From contig NZ_JAGKJK010000010.1 in assembly GCF_020329435.1 (NCBI RefSeq), positions 1 through 64,000 on the forward strand: a DNA stretch of 64,000 nucleotides, read 5' to 3'. Numbering within the stretch: the first letter of the stretch is position 1; the number at the start of each line of letters is the position of its first letter. Made by a program: the position numbers and the translations under genes. This document shows, in pieces, positions 61,989-64,000 of this stretch. Source of the stretch: Bradyrhizobium hereditatis (lineage in GTDB: Bacteria; Pseudomonadota; Alphaproteobacteria; Rhizobiales; Xanthobacteraceae). Below the pieces are notes generated by a model. That model had not been told where the DNA came from. It made no database searches and worked only from the letters and a program-made list of their open reading frames with translations.

Positions 61989-63425
61989 ATGCACCACATC
62001 ATCCTCGACAGCGAAACTGATTTCGACGGCTGGCGTAACGCGGCGCGCGCGCTGGCGCTGAACGACGTCAAACCATCCAACGTGACATGGCGCGTGGCCA
62101 ACGATGCGTCCGAATTGTTCGCGCCGACGCATCAGCCGCTCGAACCGCCACAGGGCACCTTCAGCGTCCCGGCCAGATTCGTCGAACTGGCTGAAGTCGC
62201 AATCCTGCATCGCAACCCCGAGCGGTTCGCCCTGCTCTATCGCCTGCTGTGGCGGCTGCGCCAACATCACGATCTACTCGAGATCGCGACCGATCCCGAC
62301 GTGGCTGAGATCACGGCCATGGCAAAAGCCGTGCGCAGCGACGAGCACAAGATGCACGCTCTCGTCCGCTTCCGCGAAGTCGGCCGCGAGCAGAAGTCGC
62401 ACTTTGTCGCCTGGTTCGAGCCGGAGCATCACATCGTCGAATTGGCCGCCCCGTTCTTCGCGCGCCGTTTTGCCGACATGCCCTGGTCGATCCTCACCCC
62501 CGATGTCTGCGCGCATTGGGACGGCCATGCCGTTTCGTTCACGCCGGGCGTTGCCAAAAGCGAAGCGCCAACTGCCGATCGGCTCGAGGAAACCTGGCGG
62601 AGCTACTACGCCAGCATTTTCAATCCCGTGCAAAAGGAGATGCCGGGCAAATACTGGAGGAACCTGCCGGAGGCTTCATCGATTAAACCCCTGATCGAAG
62701 GCGCAGAGCGCACCGCAAGCGCGATGATCGCGAAGGCCGCGACCGAACCGCACAAGCCGCAGACGCGGCTGGAACCATCAGTGGAAAGCGACGAGGCAAG
62801 CGAAATGGCACGCAGACGTGCTGACGACATCGAGATGTTGCGCGAGGAAGCCGCCGATTGCCGCGCCTGTCATCTCTATAAGCACGCGACCCAGACGGTA
62901 TTCGGCGAAGGCCAGCAGACGGCGCAGATCATGCTGGTCGGCGAACAGCCCGGCGACAAGGAAGATCTCGCCGGCAAACCGTTCGTCGGGCCTGCGGGGC
63001 AGATGCTCGACCGCGCGCTGGAAGAAGCCGGCATCGACCGCCGCAAGGTCTACGTCACCAATGCGGTGAAGCATTTCAAATTCGTGCCGCGCGGCAAAAT
63101 CCGCCTGCACCAGAAGCCCAACACGCCGGAGATCAAGGCATGCCGGCAGTGGTACGAACGCGAACTGGCCGCGATCCGGCCCGATCTCGTGGTGGCGATG
63201 GGCGCCACCGCTGCGCAAAGCGTGTTCGGGAAGATCACGCCGATCAACAAGAACCGCGGCCGCCCGATCGATCTGGATGATGGAACCCGGGCCATGGTGA
63301 CGGTGCATCCGTCCTATCTGCTGCGCCTGCCTGATGCGGATGCCAAAGCGCGCGAATACCGGCGCTTTGTCCAGGACCTCAAAATTGCCGCCGCGGTGCT
63401 GCGAAAATCAGCACATGCGGCCTGA
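61989..63425 (+). CDS. UdgX-type uracil-DNA-binding glycosylase fused to a TIGR03915/DUF4130-like domain
   Basis: 478 residues from ATG 61989; ATG 61971 is an alternative. The N-terminal 250 residues (LDSETDFDGWRNAARALALN ... PERFALLYRLLWRLRQHH ... KYWRNLPEASSI) match the TIGR03915/DUF4130 type. The C-terminal half is a family 4/5-like UDG: CRACHLYKHATQTVFGEG, GEQPGDKEDLAGKPFVGP, VTNAVKHFKFVPRGK and TVHPSYLLRLP. UdgX has KRRIH in its R-loop, whose His makes a covalent bond to DNA; here the loop reads GKIRLHQKP, keeping the His. Lies opposite imuA, sharing its SOS box. Confidence 0.9.
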   Translation: MHHIILDSETDFDGWRNAARALALNDVKPSNVTWRVANDASELFAPTHQPLEPPQGTFSVPARFVELAEVAILHRNPERFALLYRLLWRLRQHHDLLEIATDPDVAEITAMAKAVRSDEHKMHALVRFREVGREQKSHFVAWFEPEHHIVELAAPFFARRFADMPWSILTPDVCAHWDGHAVSFTPGVAKSEAPTADRLEETWRSYYASIFNPVQKEMPGKYWRNLPEASSIKPLIEGAERTASAMIAKAATEPHKPQTRLEPSVESDEASEMARRRADDIEMLREEAADCRACHLYKHATQTVFGEGQQTAQIMLVGEQPGDKEDLAGKPFVGPAGQMLDRALEEAGIDRRKVYVTNAVKHFKFVPRGKIRLHQKPNTPEIKACRQWYERELAAIRPDLVVAMGATAAQSVFGKITPINKNRGRPIDLDDGTRAMVTVHPSYLLRLPDADAKAREYRRFVQDLKIAAAVLRKSAHAA

Positions 63426-63737
63426 ATTCCGCCAATCGGCGCTGCGCAATTTCTGGTGAAATATAACGGAAAAATTGACAATCGCGCTTGCAACCATTAA
63501 TTGATAGTGGACACAATCGCATTCTCAAGGAATGTGGGACGTCTGGTCACGCTAGATGCTCCCATATGGTCGACGCGCTGCGCGGTCCTCCTCCAGCCCC
63601 GGCGCCGTGCAGCGCGCGACCCTTCTTCCTTTAGCTCTCGGCCTTTAGCCCTCGCGTTGCACAGCGACGCAATCGCGCTCGGCGCTTGATCGTCCAGGCG
63701 CAAGCTGCCTGCTTCAGCGGCGTGTTACCCGCGCGTT
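63426..63737. other. intergenic gap between convergent genes
   Basis: 312 bp between the UdgX-type gene and the VOC-family gene, which read towards each other. It has no promoter need and no clear terminator. A short AT-richer part lies at 63455-63510 and several low-complexity frames cross the rest. I see nothing more to call. Confidence 0.45.
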
Positions 63738-64000
63738 CTAGCCTTTCGCCACCGCTTCTATTTCCGCAATGTTGAACTTGACCATCTTCAACATGGCCTC
63801 GGAAACGCGCTTGGCCTTGGCGCGATCGGGATCGTTCATCAATTCGCCGAGCCGTCTGGGTGCAATCTGCCAGGACAGGCCCCAACGATCCCTTAGCCAG
63901 CCGCATTGCTCGATCTTGCCGCCCTCTCGCAAGGCGTCCCACAAATGGTCGATTTCAGCCTGCGTGTCGCATTCGACCATGATCGAGAAGCTGTGGTTGA
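63738..64000 (-). CDS. VOC-family (PhnB/glyoxalase-like) protein, 5' part outside window
   Basis: The visible 87 residues read FNHSFSIMVECDTQAEIDHLWDALREG, then CGWLRDRWGLSWQIAPRRLGELM and MVKFNIAEIEAVAKG to the stop at 63738. This is the C-terminal half of a PhnB/3-demethylubiquinone-methyltransferase-like VOC domain: the W-G-L-S-W-Q-I strand and the E-x-D segment are typical. Proteins of this group are often uncharacterised. The start lies beyond the end of the window. Confidence 0.85.
   Translation of the reverse strand, partial: NHSFSIMVECDTQAEIDHLWDALREGGKIEQCGWLRDRWGLSWQIAPRRLGELMNDPDRAKAKRVSEAMLKMVKFNIAEIEAVAKG

Overview
The window looks like chromosomal DNA of a Bradyrhizobium-type alphaproteobacterium (Nitrobacteraceae). 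The evidence is high GC throughout, an ImuA-ImuB-DnaE2 mutagenesis cassette behind a GTTC-N7-GTTC SOS box, a two-subunit methylmalonyl-CoA mutase, a Bug-type tripartite transporter, an NrsF/ECF pair, and several families of dispersed palindromic repeats that I associate with this genus. I see no rRNA, tRNA, CRISPR array or phage genes. This assignment rests on reading alone.

Layout. 0-1.4 kb: a 5'-truncated IS110-type transposase and a 20-bp inverted repeat. 1.4-6.9 kb: M20 peptidase, GT87-type membrane glycosyltransferase, HerA-like ATPase (minus strand), then two small plus-strand proteins. 7.0-8.7 kb: folP-folB-folK. 8.8-20.5 kb: both methylmalonyl-CoA mutase subunits and, 6 kb further on, the MeaB G-protein. 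Between them lie a MNT/HEPN toxin-antitoxin pair, a DUF3298 protein, a frameshifted SRPBCC gene, a complete tctC-tctB-tctA-type transporter and a second frameshifted gene. 20.5-23.3 kb: pyroglutamyl peptidase and a TIGR03808/TIGR03809-type pair. 23.7-30.7 kb: two ECF sigma/anti-sigma modules, one continuing into a subtilisin-like peptidase gene, flanking a diguanylate cyclase and a DUF2336 protein. 31-38.5 kb: an exported protein, enoyl-CoA hydratase, acetyl-CoA hydrolase/transferase, TolC, a hydrolase remnant and three unrecognised membrane proteins. 38.6-46.2 kb (minus): FAD oxidoreductase, CzcA-type RND pump with adaptor, CoA-transferase.

46.3-54.4 kb is a looser region of palindromic repeats, remnants and many very small ORFs, including an H-NS-like N-terminal domain without its DNA-binding part, a Zn-ribbon peptide and a Gly/Ala/Ser-rich exported protein. 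It also carries an SDR, a PilZ protein, a membrane protein and an MgtC homolog. 54.4-64 kb holds an FAD oxidoreductase, the imuA-imuB-dnaE2 cassette, a divergent UdgX-type fusion protein and the 3' part of a VOC-family gene.

Most unusual points: (1) imuB and dnaE2 each carry palindromic intergenic-type repeats inside the coding sequence in an open frame, so both proteins contain the peptide LPLPLAGEG-x-GGG. (2) dnaE2 is also broken by a deletion plus frame change in its PHP domain. (3) Several unrelated repeat families carry small, sequence-variable hairpins, and one hairpin-plus-tail module recurs in three families. (4) An ECF sigma factor, an anti-sigma factor with a propeptide-like outer domain and a subtilase appear to form one operon.
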